Part shown: piece by piece, positions 6,745-14,920 of the stretch
Numbering within the stretch: the stretch's first letter is position 1
How the letters are laid out: every line of letters begins with the position of its first letter
Assembly: GCF_002224675.1 (NCBI RefSeq)
Contig: NZ_NMPZ01000032.1
Coordinates: 1-39,673 of the forward strand
From: Segatella copri
GTDB lineage: Bacteria > Bacteroidota > Bacteroidia > Bacteroidales > Bacteroidaceae
Reading direction: 5' to 3'
Length of the DNA stretch: 39,673 nucleotides
Translations under genes and position numbers: made by a program
Notes under the pieces: model-generated
What the model saw: only the letters and a program-made list of their open reading frames with translations
The model's database searches: none
Told to the model about the DNA's origin: nothing

Positions 6745-7728
6745 ATGGGCAAGAATGAGAGAATAAATAGCGAGCAAGAGATGCCCGCTGAAGCGAATAA
6801 GGATCATTCCGCTGATGCGGATAGAGTAAAGGAAGTATATAAGGTGACGATAGCGGGAAGCATCATCAATGTGGTGCTGCTCGTATTGAAATTTGCTGCT
6901 GGTATCCTCGGACATTCGGCAGCAATGATAGCGGATGCCATCCACTCGCTCACCGATTTCGCTACCGATGTGGTGGTACTGGTATTCGTAAAACTGGGCA
7001 ATAAGCCGAAGGATAAGGACCATGATTATGGGCATGGCAAATACGAGACGCTTGCCACAGCCATCATCGGCATTTCGCTCTTCGTGGTGGGTGTGATGAT
7101 CTGTTATTCTGGTGTTACCAAGACCTATCGTGCCATCTGCGGCGAGACACTCCAGCAGCCGGGCGTTGTAGCCTTGATTGCAGCCATCGTAAGTATCGTG
7201 ATGAAGGAGTGGGCTTATCAGTTTACGGTAAAAGCCGGAAAAAAATATCATTCCGAGGCTGTAGTGGCAAATGCCTGGCATCATCGCAGCGATGCTTTAT
7301 CGAGTATCGGAACGATGTTCGGTATTGGTGGTGCCATCATCCTGGGAGAAAAATGGGCGGTGCTCGATCCGCTGGCTGCCATCATCGTGAGTGCCTTCAT
7401 CATCAAGGCTGCCTGGGGACTGGTGATGCAGTCTGTGAAAGAACTGACGGATGCCAGTCTTTCAGAAACTGAGGAAGATGAAATCCTGAAGATTGCAAAT
7501 GAAGAGCAGGGAGTAGGAGAGATTCATAACCTGCGTACCCGTCGCATCGGAAACAAGATTGCGATAGAGATGCACATCCGCATGCCGGGTTCTCTCTCGC
7601 TTTATGAGGCTCATGAGCATGCTACCCATATCGAACGAAGATTGAAGCAGCACTTCGGCGCAGATACCCATGTGGGAATCCATCTCGAACCGATTAAAGT
7701 GAATGGAAAATATCAGAAACCGGAATAA
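6745..7728 (+). CDS. Cation diffusion facilitator (CDF) metal exporter
   Basis: This 327-residue protein has six predicted membrane segments from about residue 31 to 235 and a cytoplasmic C-terminal domain. The metal-site motifs of CDF transporters are present: HSLTD in TM2 (IADAIHSLTDFATD) and HHRSD in TM5 (NAWHHRSDALSS), a pattern typical of Zn2+ or Fe2+/Mn2+/Co2+ exporters. The cytoplasmic domain carries HIRMPGSLSLYEAHEHATHIE, as in dimerising ZT_dimer domains. The N-terminal 30 residues are polar and vary in the family. It exports divalent metal by proton antiport across the inner membrane. It is monocistronic, with its own promoter and a strong terminator directly after. Confidence 0.9.
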   Translation: MGKNERINSEQEMPAEANKDHSADADRVKEVYKVTIAGSIINVVLLVLKFAAGILGHSAAMIADAIHSLTDFATDVVVLVFVKLGNKPKDKDHDYGHGKYETLATAIIGISLFVVGVMICYSGVTKTYRAICGETLQQPGVVALIAAIVSIVMKEWAYQFTVKAGKKYHSEAVVANAWHHRSDALSSIGTMFGIGGAIILGEKWAVLDPLAAIIVSAFIIKAAWGLVMQSVKELTDASLSETEEDEILKIANEEQGVGEIHNLRTRRIGNKIAIEMHIRMPGSLSLYEAHEHATHIERRLKQHFGADTHVGIHLEPIKVNGKYQKPE

Positions 7729-7732
7729 ACGG

Positions 7733-7770
7733 AAAAAGTCTTCAAGCCATTTTGGCTTGAAGACTTTTTT
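7733..7770 (+). terminator. Rho-independent terminator after the CDF gene
   Basis: AAAAAGTCTTCAAGCC (7733-7748) pairs with GGCTTGAAGACTTTTT, followed by T's. It lies between convergent genes, and its A-run makes it usable from the minus strand too. Confidence 0.9.
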
Positions 7771-7778
7771 GTTTTATA

Positions 7779-9836
7779 TTACCAGCCGAGATTTACGCTG
7801 GCTCCTGCCATAATCCACAAACCTGGCTGCTTAACGGCTGTGAGGTCGTAATAGCGGTGGCAAGTGATATTATCTGCTTTCACGAAGATATTGTATTTCT
7901 TCTCATCCCACATCAGCTTGCAATCCACCTTGGTGTATGGATGATAGCCATTCATTCTCTGCTGCCATCTTACGCTCCACGATGCTGAAAGCTTGTTCCA
8001 GATCTGATGATCCAAACCGAATACAGCCTTGTGCTTCAGATACTCCAATGCATAGAGTGATTTCAGGATGTTGGTCTCGGTCTTATGATCCTGATAGATG
8101 TAAGCATAACCCAACTTGATGCGGGTAATGAAACAGTTTGGTACCAACTCTCTCATGTAGATAGTAGCATCTACGTTGTAGCCCATGTTGTTGAGCTTTC
8201 CGATGTTCATTACATGATACTTGCTGTCATTCTGCTCGGTCACGGAAGTCTGAACCCAGTCAATCATGTTGGTGCCGTGCGCATAGAAACCGCTAACGGT
8301 TGCGGCAAAACCTGTCTGGCGATACTGAGTTCCTACCTTGAAGGTGGAGTTTTTCTCTGGATTCAGATTGATGTCGCCCTGCTGCACCACATTACTTATA
8401 TATAAATCGGTGTAGGTAGGCATTCTCAGAGCCTTGTTCCAGGAAGCGTAGAACTTCCAGTTGTCGTTAGGACGATAACTCATATCCACACCCGGATAGA
8501 AGCGGAAGTCGTTGTCAAGACCGGTATTCTTGTTTGCTAAGACACCAGCCGACAAGGTGAAGCCGCCGAAGATGAAGTTGTGCTCCAGCATGATGTTGGT
8601 GTTGGTGCGCTCACCCTTTCGGGTATATTGACGGTCGGAACCCGAAATATCCTTATAGTCTTTCTCTGCGAGTTCCTCACCCAATGCAGTAGAGTAGATG
8701 CACTCCTTGCTGATGTCGAAGCCTACCGCAGTCTTACCCAAAGCCCAAACCACGTTGGCATTCAGACCACCACCATAAACATCGAGGTCGTGATAGTTCT
8801 CGCCTGCTGCAGCTCCAGCCTTTCCACGAATCAACTGATAGTGATCCTTGAAATTGTTATAATAGAATTGAGGCGCAATCTCCCAGGTCTTCTCCTGGTT
8901 GTGCAGACTCAGGTTGAGCGAAGCCATACCGTGGTCTGTCTTCTCATATTGGTTGTTATATTTGGCGCTGTAGAAAGTGTTGGCACCATAGCTTTGGGTT
9001 GAGATACCCACCTGGGCATTGATGTCGAAGCGCTGGTCGTAGCTCAGGTTAACCTGTCCGAAACCTTGTCCTTTCTCGAAGTCGCTGTTGTCTGTTCCTC
9101 CGTCCGAACGCTTGTAGCCTCCGCTGGCAGAGTAGGCGTGTGTCCACTTGCCTTTGGCATAAGCCGTCTGCACACGTCCCTGTGCTCCGAAACTTCCAAA
9201 GCTTCCGCCTTCTACACTTGCAGATACTCCATCATTCTTAGCCTTCTTGGTCACGATGTTGATGGCACCGTTGAAGGCTGAAGTTCCGAATACGCGCGAT
9301 GCTGCCCCCTCGAGCACTTCGATGTGGTCGATGTCGGCAAGAGCTACAGGAAAATCAGAAGCATTGTGACCAGTCTGTGGATTGGAAATGTTGACACCAT
9401 TCAGGAGAATGGTAATCTGGTCAAAGGTTCCACCATTGATGGAGATATCCGTCTGAACACCAAAGCCACCACGCTGACGGACATCCACGCCGGTAGCTAA
9501 TTTCAATACATCGTTGATAGTCTGCGCAGCCGCACGATGAATATCGTCGCGGGTAATGACAGACACAATCTTAGGTGACTGCTCTACAGTCATCGGCGCA
9601 CGAGATCCGGTAACGCTCACCGCATCTAGCTCGTAAGCCTTTCCGCCCTTGTAGAGAGTAGAATCAACCTTGGCTCCCTCTGTGCTTATGCCTGCTGCCT
9701 TAGCATGGCTCAGGGTAGCAACGCTGAGAGCGCCAACAAGTACCTCTCTTCCCAAAACTACGAAGAGTGAGTAATTCTTGTTAGAGAATCGGTTGAACTT
9801 CAAGCTGTTGCGCTTGTTGAAAATTGTTTTGTACAT
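7779..9836 (-). CDS. TonB-dependent outer-membrane receptor (BtuB-like)
   Basis: This 685-residue protein has a long N-terminal export region (about 48 residues; basic start, then EVLVGALSVATLSHAKA), a plug domain (about 70-185; SVTGSRAPMTVEQSPKIVSVITRDDI, ILLNGVNISNPQTGHNASDFP, IEVLEGAASRVFGTSAFNGAINIVTK), then a beta-barrel ending in an aromatic-rich strand with terminal Trp (MAGASVNLGW). The plug resembles BtuB/CirA-type receptors, so cobalamin or a metal chelate is plausible, but I see no cobalamin riboswitch upstream and no SusD partner, so the substrate is open. A TACCTTTG -7 box lies 71 bases upstream. No terminator other than the shared one at 7733-7770 is seen. Confidence 0.85.
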   Translation of the reverse strand: MYKTIFNKRNSLKFNRFSNKNYSLFVVLGREVLVGALSVATLSHAKAAGISTEGAKVDSTLYKGGKAYELDAVSVTGSRAPMTVEQSPKIVSVITRDDIHRAAAQTINDVLKLATGVDVRQRGGFGVQTDISINGGTFDQITILLNGVNISNPQTGHNASDFPVALADIDHIEVLEGAASRVFGTSAFNGAINIVTKKAKNDGVSASVEGGSFGSFGAQGRVQTAYAKGKWTHAYSASGGYKRSDGGTDNSDFEKGQGFGQVNLSYDQRFDINAQVGISTQSYGANTFYSAKYNNQYEKTDHGMASLNLSLHNQEKTWEIAPQFYYNNFKDHYQLIRGKAGAAAGENYHDLDVYGGGLNANVVWALGKTAVGFDISKECIYSTALGEELAEKDYKDISGSDRQYTRKGERTNTNIMLEHNFIFGGFTLSAGVLANKNTGLDNDFRFYPGVDMSYRPNDNWKFYASWNKALRMPTYTDLYISNVVQQGDINLNPEKNSTFKVGTQYRQTGFAATVSGFYAHGTNMIDWVQTSVTEQNDSKYHVMNIGKLNNMGYNVDATIYMRELVPNCFITRIKLGYAYIYQDHKTETNILKSLYALEYLKHKAVFGLDHQIWNKLSASWSVRWQQRMNGYHPYTKVDCKLMWDEKKYNIFVKADNITCHRYYDLTAVKQPGLWIMAGASVNLGW

Positions 9837-9906
9837 TAAATAAAATGTTTATAAATGATTAATAATTCGAAGCCGCAAGCCTGCACGGTTTTCGGCATTC
9901 GGGGTG

Positions 9907-9914
9907 CAAAGGTA
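9907..9914 (-). promoter_or_regulatory. -7 box of the TonB receptor gene
   Basis: The minus strand reads TACCTTTG. The leader would be about 65 nt and contains a weak GC-rich stem. I saw no conserved riboswitch core. Confidence 0.6.
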
Positions 9915-10004
9915 ATGCCTTTCCTTGAAATGACAAAGCAAAATATGATTTATTTTTATCCTGCATGTAAAGATTTAATTTAAATCAAGAGCGGCTTGCT
10001 ATAT

Positions 10005-10094
10005 TTGGCGGAAAAGGGGTTAAAAAAGGCGTTTCCCGCCAATTATAAGCGTATACTTGGCGGAATGTGGGTTAAAAAATGTATTTTCCGCCAA
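10005..10094. repeat. Twin TTGGCGG stem-loops upstream of an ATPase gene
   Basis: Two hairpin units repeat with a 52-bp period. Unit 1 pairs TTGGCGGAAA (10005-10014) with TTTCCCGCCAA (10032-10042) with one bulge. Unit 2 pairs TTGGCGGAA (10057-10065) with TTCCGCCAA (10086-10094) perfectly. Both loops contain GGGTTAAAAA and both right arms continue into TTATA. They lie just before the promoter of the ATPase gene, in the 330-base gap 9837-10166 that otherwise holds only promoters. Confidence 0.8.
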
Positions 10095-10113
10095 TTATAC
10101 CGATTGTTTTTAT

Positions 10114-10121
10114 TATCTTTG
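10114..10121 (+). promoter_or_regulatory. -7 box of the ATPase gene
   Basis: TATCTTTG fits TAnnTTTG, 45 bases upstream of ATG 10167. The twin stem-loops end 20 bases before it and so cover the -33 region and sequence upstream of it. Confidence 0.65.
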
Positions 10122-10166
10122 CCCCTAGTTTAAAATGTAGAATCATCAATTAGGGAGGATTATAAT

Positions 10167-11588
10167 ATGTTGATAGGCAGAAAGAAACAACAGGCTGAGT
10201 TGCTGGAAGCTTATAATTCCGATGACTCAAGATTCGTTGCGTTGTATGGAAGAAGACGTGTGGGAAAGACTTATCTCATCAAACAGACGTTTAAGGATAA
10301 GTTTACTTTTTCTCATTCCGGTCTTGCTAACGGGTCTTTGCAAGAGCAACTATATGGTTGGCGTTCTTCTTTAGAGAACGCAGGATATGCTGCGCCTTCT
10401 ACCCCCAAGCATTGGCTGGAGGCTTTCGATATGTTGAAGGAGCTTATTCGCCAGTCATCAGCGAAGAAGAAAGTTGTTTTCATCGACGAAATGCCTTGGA
10501 TGGATACGCCTAGGTCTAAGTTTGTCACGGCTTTGGAGTTTTTCTGGAATGGATGGGCTTCCATGCGAGACGACATCCTGCTCATTATTTGCGGTTCTGC
10601 TACATCCTGGATTATCAATAAGATCTTCAGGAATCATGGCGGACTTCATAATCGTGTGAACTATCAGATATTCCTGGAGCCTTTCACCCTTCACGAGTGT
10701 GAGGAATATAGCGAGGCTATGGGCTTGGCTTATTCTCGATATGATTTGCTGGAAGCCTATATGGTGATGGGTGGTGTTCCCTATTATTGGTCTTTGATGC
10801 AGAAGGGCAGGAGCTTGGCGCAGAATATAGATTCTCTTTTCTTTGCACCTCAGGGGCTTTTGCATTATGAGTTCAGGGAGTTGTATGATTCTCTCTTCCG
10901 TAATTCTGATAAATATATAGATGTGGTAAGTATCTTGGGGAAGAAGTTAGGTGGAATACGTAGAGAGGAGATTGTGTCTGGTTTGGGAATTGCGGATAAT
11001 GGCAATCTTTCCCGAATCTTGGAAGATTTGGAGCATTGTGGCTTTATCGTCCGTACCAATGCCTATGGTGCCAGGAAATATAATGCCATCTATCGCCTGA
11101 TGGATAATTTCTCTTTGTTCTTCCTGAAGTTCATGCAGGAGAACAAAACCGATGATCCTTCGTTCTGGTCTCATAATTATACTTCGCCTCTCCGGTATTC
11201 GTGGTGCGGCTTGGCTTTCGAGCGGGTATGTTTCCAGCATATTTCTCAAATCAAGCAGGCGCTTGGCATCTCGGGCGTTGTTACCAATACGTATTCCTGG
11301 CAGGTGAAAGATGATCCGGTTTATGGTGCAGGAGCGCAGATTGATATGCTGATAGAGCGAGCCGATAATACGGTCAATATCTGCGAGATGAAGTTCTCAC
11401 AGAATGAGTTTGTGATAGATAAGGATTACGATGCAGTTCTTCGTCACAAGCTCTCCCGCTTTGGTGCTTCCGTTTCTCATCGTAAGGCGATTCATCTTAC
11501 GATGGTTACCACCTATGGGGTAGCTCATAATGCCTATTGGAATAGGGTGCAGAGCGAGGTTGTGGCAGATGACCTGTTTAGTGAATAA
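10167..11588 (+). CDS. ATPase with C-terminal DUF234/PD-(D/E)XK-like domain
   Basis: This 473-residue protein has an archaeal-type AAA/STAND-like ATPase domain (Walker A GRRRVGKT at about 28-35; Walker B VVFIDE at about 103-108; sensor-like LLIICGSATSW). A winged-helix-like middle follows, and then a C-terminal DUF234-like domain with a nuclease-type pattern (AQIDMLI ... ICEMKFS, i.e. D and E-x-K, at about residues 395-415). Families like this are abundant in Bacteroidota and archaea and are probably mobile or conflict-related; no substrate is known. The gene stands alone, with twin stem-loops before it and a long perfect inverted repeat after it, which suggests a transferable cassette. Confidence 0.8.
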   Translation: MLIGRKKQQAELLEAYNSDDSRFVALYGRRRVGKTYLIKQTFKDKFTFSHSGLANGSLQEQLYGWRSSLENAGYAAPSTPKHWLEAFDMLKELIRQSSAKKKVVFIDEMPWMDTPRSKFVTALEFFWNGWASMRDDILLIICGSATSWIINKIFRNHGGLHNRVNYQIFLEPFTLHECEEYSEAMGLAYSRYDLLEAYMVMGGVPYYWSLMQKGRSLAQNIDSLFFAPQGLLHYEFRELYDSLFRNSDKYIDVVSILGKKLGGIRREEIVSGLGIADNGNLSRILEDLEHCGFIVRTNAYGARKYNAIYRLMDNFSLFFLKFMQENKTDDPSFWSHNYTSPLRYSWCGLAFERVCFQHISQIKQALGISGVVTNTYSWQVKDDPVYGAGAQIDMLIERADNTVNICEMKFSQNEFVIDKDYDAVLRHKLSRFGASVSHRKAIHLTMVTTYGVAHNAYWNRVQSEVVADDLFSE

Positions 11589-11593
11589 TTGTA

Positions 11594-11660
11594 AAAATGG
11601 GCGATTTTTTACCCATATCTCATAAAAAAACGTAGATATGGGTAAAAAATCGCCCATTTT
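11594..11660. repeat. 27-bp perfect inverted repeat (terminator-like) after the ATPase gene
   Basis: The arm 11594-11620 (starting AAAATGGGCGATTTTTTACC) is an exact complement of 11634-11660, with a 13-base A-rich loop. Each arm also contains GGG...CCC halves that could fold alone. It starts 5 bases after the ATPase stop codon. It probably ends transcription, but it is much longer than a normal terminator and may be a mobile or phase-variable palindrome. Confidence 0.85.
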
Positions 11661-11708
11661 CGTTGTCTGTTAATAACTCTAAATAGGTGAATTTGAAACA
11701 AAATAGCT

Positions 11709-13094
11709 TTATTTCAGTTTCCAATTTTTCCAGCTATTGCCAATGTTGGGAGAAACTAGGATGGAAGGTGATTGTAGCTTGCCATTGGTAACCACGGATT
11801 GGCGTCTTACTTGTGTTTGAATATAATCGCCAAGTTCGCCTAATGTAACATCTCCTTTCGTTTCTTGAAGTTTCTTCAAGAGATAGTAAGTGAAGAGACC
11901 ATGTCCTTCCTCTTTGTATGGGTAGGCTGTCTCATCTCCTTGGGCGGCTGTGATGGTAATCATGTTGCCTTTGGGGGAGCTAGCTTTTGTTTTGATAACA
12001 ACACCACGAGCTGCGGTGAGCATGTTCCCGTCACGATTGGTTCCACTGAAGCAGGCGTCTAAAAATATTATGACAGATTTTGACGTTACATTTCCTAAAT
12101 TGTTGTAAAGGTTGGTAAGAGAATAGCCAGTGCTGACATCAGAACCATAACCGTCAATTGGGAGCAGGTATGCAGTCTTACTTTGTTCGTCAGGGATGCC
12201 GTGACCTGCGTAGTAGAAGATAATTTTTACATCTCCTTTATATACGGATATGATATCTTGAAGCCATTTTATTTCGTGTCGCATCTCGTTGAGTGTCGCA
12301 TCCGATACTGTATGGATATTCGTCTTTGGTACTCCTAAAGTTTTGTGGCAATATTGTTCAAACGAGTTTCCGTCATTACCTGCAAATGGGACGCTAGCTT
12401 CTTTTTTGTAGTTCTCGTTGGCAATGATTAGTACAAACGTGTTTTCATTCTTTTGAGGTGTTGTAGGGATTGTAGTATCAATATCTGATATTCTATGATT
12501 ATTGCCTTCCGATGTTTCTGTACTTGAAAAAGGCGTATTTACGACAGTTGGGGCGACTTGCTGTACTATGGTAATGTTGTTGGTGACATTGGGGATGTAT
12601 TCGGGGACTTTTTGTTTAGTTTCATTTTTTTCGTTAATGCTCAATAAGTACTTCTCAGGATGTTTCAGTCCTTCGTTGTATAAATCAACGATATTGGGCA
12701 GTTTACAGACTCCACCTTTCTTGTTGTAGCGAGAGAGCCACTCCTCACTTTTGGTGTAATCCTTTTCGCCAGATAAGCCTTTCTGATAAAAAAATGCAAG
12801 ATGATACATTGCGTCAGGAAGTCCTCTTTCTGCGGTTTTTCGGTATAGTTTAAAGGCTTCTTGGTAGTTCTGCTTTACCCCGATACCATTTTCATAGCAT
12901 CTTCCCATAAAAAACTGAGCGTTGACATCATTTTCTAAAACAGATTTCTTGAGTTCTTCAATTCCATGAAGAATGTAGCCTTCTCTAATTGATTCAATGG
13001 CAGATTGGGTTCGGGAACTCATGGATTGCCCAAATAAGCCGATACTGTTTAAGAATAATAAAAATATAGTAAGCGTTTTGTCCATGTCCTTCAT
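11709..13094 (-). CDS. Secreted caspase-family peptidase with Sel1-like repeats
   Basis: This 461-residue protein starts with a signal peptide (TLTIFLLFLNSIGLFGQ). Sel1/TPR-like repeats follow at about residues 45-130 (NAQFFMGRCYENGIGVKQNY, AERGLPDAMYHLAFFYQKG). After a Thr/Asn-rich linker comes a C14 caspase-like domain from about 222 (FVLIIANENY). The catalytic dyad is visible: His in FYYAGHGIP and Cys in IIFLDACFSG. The domain cleaves after basic or acidic residues in known relatives; the target here is unknown. It acts outside the cytoplasm, probably in the periplasm. An ATG at 13085 (MDKTLT...) is an equally good start. It follows a gene for another secreted protein and the two probably form an operon, with a hairpin between them. 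Confidence 0.85.
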   Translation of the reverse strand: MKDMDKTLTIFLLFLNSIGLFGQSMSSRTQSAIESIREGYILHGIEELKKSVLENDVNAQFFMGRCYENGIGVKQNYQEAFKLYRKTAERGLPDAMYHLAFFYQKGLSGEKDYTKSEEWLSRYNKKGGVCKLPNIVDLYNEGLKHPEKYLLSINEKNETKQKVPEYIPNVTNNITIVQQVAPTVVNTPFSSTETSEGNNHRISDIDTTIPTTPQKNENTFVLIIANENYKKEASVPFAGNDGNSFEQYCHKTLGVPKTNIHTVSDATLNEMRHEIKWLQDIISVYKGDVKIIFYYAGHGIPDEQSKTAYLLPIDGYGSDVSTGYSLTNLYNNLGNVTSKSVIIFLDACFSGTNRDGNMLTAARGVVIKTKASSPKGNMITITAAQGDETAYPYKEEGHGLFTYYLLKKLQETKGDVTLGELGDYIQTQVRRQSVVTNGKLQSPSILVSPNIGNSWKNWKLK

Positions 13095-13103
13095 TATTTA
13101 TGG

Positions 13104-13149
13104 ACTTAACCCCCTGTTGCCAAAAACGTTTGGTAATAGGGGATTAAGT
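13104..13149 (-). promoter_or_regulatory. Intercistronic hairpin between the secreted pair
   Basis: ACTTAAcCCCCTgTTgCCAA (from 13104) pairs with the imperfect complement ending at 13149 (TTGGtAAtAGGGGaTTAAGT). It sits between the stop of the 359-codon gene and the start of the caspase gene on the same strand. There is no T-run, so attenuation or mRNA processing is more likely than termination. Confidence 0.6.
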
Positions 13150-13154
13150 GCATT

Positions 13155-14210
13155 TTATTTTGCTTGCATTGTCTTGTTGATATCATCAACAAAATTCATT
13201 TCTCCCCAATCGGAATTTTCGCCGTCAAACCGATATACGGATTCATAATATTTTCGGTCAAGCGGAGCGTTAGTTCCAGTAAGGGCATTTCTGAGTGTAC
13301 CTTTCAGGTATGAAGAAAAGCTCTTGTCAGCTTTGGAAGGGCTAGGACATACTAAAGTGAATGTACCCTTCTTGTAATTGCCTTCCCAGTCAGAGAATAA
13401 ACCTGTTGGCTTTTGGTTGTCTTTCTCAAAAGGCCATTCTGCTTTTATATGAATGATAGCAGGCTTTTGTTCTTTTACTCCAAAGCCTTTCTTGTTTTTG
13501 ACGTCTTCAGGCATTTCTACATAGTAAGGAGCCAATATAACATCGCTGACCCATGTGGAAAGTTGGCAGTTAGTCCAATCTTCTGTTCTCTTGTTGAAAG
13601 CATATGCTATGGAAGCGGAGATTGTCTGGATACTTTCGTCTTCTGTAAGATGGCATGATGCAGCTCCTATGTAATGCTTCTTTTTGGGGTCGGCTGCTTT
13701 GGCTTTTTCCGCCAAATCGTTAAGTACGTTGAATAAGTTTTTGTCAGCCTTTGTTAATCCGCCACCTTTGACATTCCCAAAGAAATCTGTACTGAGAGGG
13801 GTTTCTGTAGTTGTGTAATTTCCCCAGACAAAAGGTGTCAAGCTACGTATGAAAGTTGCGTCTTGTTTGTCGCCAAGCGAAGGCGCAATGGTGAGGAATA
13901 CATCTGTAGAAGTTGTTATTCCCTTTTTGGATTTCTTGCTTTTGCCTTGGTTCTCATCATACATAGGGCTGGAATTGCCGTTGATGCCGATGAAACACTG
14001 TGATAAATCCAAGAAAATAGTTTTCTTGGTCTTGTTGGTTGCATACAAGGAACCATTGATAATTTCTAACTTGATGTTGTCATCTTCGATGGAAGATTCT
14101 GCATACGCATAAATCAATAAATTGCGGTAGGCAGTTTTTAACTTACTTTTTGCAGATACTCCCAATGAAAAGAGACCGCATAGAGTTAACAGAAAGAGAA
14201 TTCTTTTCAT
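13155..14210 (-). CDS. Secreted protein of unknown function, partner of the caspase
   Basis: I place the start at the ATG ending at 14210 because it begins a clean type I signal peptide (MKRILFLLTLCGLFSLGVSA); an upstream ATG at 14234 would add eight residues without that pattern. The mature protein of about 330 residues is rich in Lys, Ser and Thr. Recognisable stretches are FLDLSQCFIGINGNSSPMYDENQG and IYAYAESSIEDDNIKLEIINGSLYATNKT, which resemble surface or periplasmic beta-rich proteins. It has no known catalytic motif that I can see. It lies directly upstream of the caspase gene on the same strand (60 bases), so it may be a substrate, inhibitor or sensor for it. Codon and base usage is AT-rich. 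Confidence 0.65.
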   Translation of the reverse strand: MKRILFLLTLCGLFSLGVSAKSKLKTAYRNLLIYAYAESSIEDDNIKLEIINGSLYATNKTKKTIFLDLSQCFIGINGNSSPMYDENQGKSKKSKKGITTSTDVFLTIAPSLGDKQDATFIRSLTPFVWGNYTTTETPLSTDFFGNVKGGGLTKADKNLFNVLNDLAEKAKAADPKKKHYIGAASCHLTEDESIQTISASIAYAFNKRTEDWTNCQLSTWVSDVILAPYYVEMPEDVKNKKGFGVKEQKPAIIHIKAEWPFEKDNQKPTGLFSDWEGNYKKGTFTLVCPSPSKADKSFSSYLKGTLRNALTGTNAPLDRKYYESVYRFDGENSDWGEMNFVDDINKTMQAK

Positions 14211-14280
14211 ATAATTGTTAAAAATATATGCCAACGACTCCCCAATTGGCGGTTACTATATTTATATTATGTATATACAT

Positions 14281-14599
14281 AAAAAAACGTGGAGCCAGCC
14301 CTGATGCTCGTTCCACGATTCGTAGGCTCTCGCATTGCCCAAGTTGTCGAAACGAGCAATGCTGAAAGCCCCACGTAGATGTGTATATAATTCCTCCTCC
14401 CTACCAACGAGCATATTGCTCGAAGCCAAAGAGGGCTGTATATAATACACCCTGTAGGGCGTCCCCATTGCTTTGTTCTTGACAACTTTATTGGAATTTG
14501 CGAGATTCACGAATCGTCAAAACCAAAGCGTACAGTTACGCCTTAATATGTATATGTCGCCCCGACCTCCTGCCCTTTGGGGGCTTTCTGCAAGGGTTA
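14281..14599 (-). ncRNA. Structured non-coding RNA, about 320 nt, family not identified
   Basis: On the minus strand a perfect -7 box (14606-14613) is followed by about 320 nt of stem-rich sequence. It ends in a CGTGGA/TCCACG hairpin (14288-14293 with 14312-14317) and seven T's, a rho-independent terminator. Helices in plus coordinates include GCATTGC 14332-14338 with GCAATGC 14356-14362, GGCT 14325-14328 with AGCC 14367-14370 below it, CGAGCA 14408-14413 with TGCTCG 14417-14422, GTGTAT 14381-14386 with ATACAC 14445-14450, and GCGT 14528-14531 with ACGC 14538-14541. AAGTTGTC 14341-14348, inside the loop of the first helix, is complementary to GACAACTT 14481-14488, a possible pseudoknot. It lacks RNase P, tmRNA and SRP RNA core motifs. 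ORFs within it are probably spurious. Confidence 0.7.
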
Positions 14600-14605
14600 C
14601 GGTTG

Positions 14606-14613
14606 CAAAGATA
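14606..14613 (-). promoter_or_regulatory. Promoter (-7 box) of the structured RNA
   Basis: The minus strand reads TATCTTTG, a perfect TAnnTTTG, with the predicted start near 14599. The rest of 14614-14815 is AT-rich sequence in which I see no gene. Confidence 0.7.
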
Positions 14614-14815
14614 GTGATAATTTCGATAAGTTGTATCAAAAAATGGAGATTTTTTTTTATGAATGCAAAACTTTTCCGCTTTTTATTTGTTTTTGTAGAT
14701 TTTTGCAATTACTTTTCACCACTCTTCTACCTGATGCAATCTTGATACCCTACTAATATTTTCTGCGATTTCGATATTTTCTCGTCGAAACATTCGCTTT
14801 TTCAGATTATTCTTG

Positions 14816-14823
14816 TATCTTTG
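14816..14823 (+). promoter_or_regulatory. -7 box of the flavin reductase-clpS-clpA-aat operon
   Basis: TATCTTTG fits TAnnTTTG. The leader to ATG 14921 is about 90 nt and includes a purine-rich ribosome binding site (AGAGAAAGGAAAAG) directly before the start. Confidence 0.65.
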
Positions 14824-14920
14824 CAGGTGATATGCGGTGTTAGGCGATGATTTGGCATGGCTTTTGTAGAATGCTGCAATATTTCATTAATTAAAATATA
14901 CAGAGAAAGGAAAAGATAAA

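Noticed and set aside
9837..9960. Cobalamin riboswitch upstream of the BtuB-like receptor
   Set aside because: The leader after the -7 box is too short and I find no B12-box-like core, so substrate cannot be supported this way.
10005..10094. CRISPR-like array
   Set aside because: There are only two repeat units, each an internal palindrome with similar rather than unique loops, and no cas genes are present.
14262..14510. Minus-strand ORFs of 72 and 82 codons within the structured RNA
   Set aside because: Two different frames are open over the same bases, neither has a convincing ribosome binding site, and the bases are explained by RNA helices and a terminator.
14281..14599. RNase P RNA, tmRNA or SRP RNA as identity of the structured RNA
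   Set aside because: The conserved RNase P core (GAGGAAAGTC-type), a tmRNA tag frame with CCA-ending acceptor arm, and the SRP tetraloop region are all absent.
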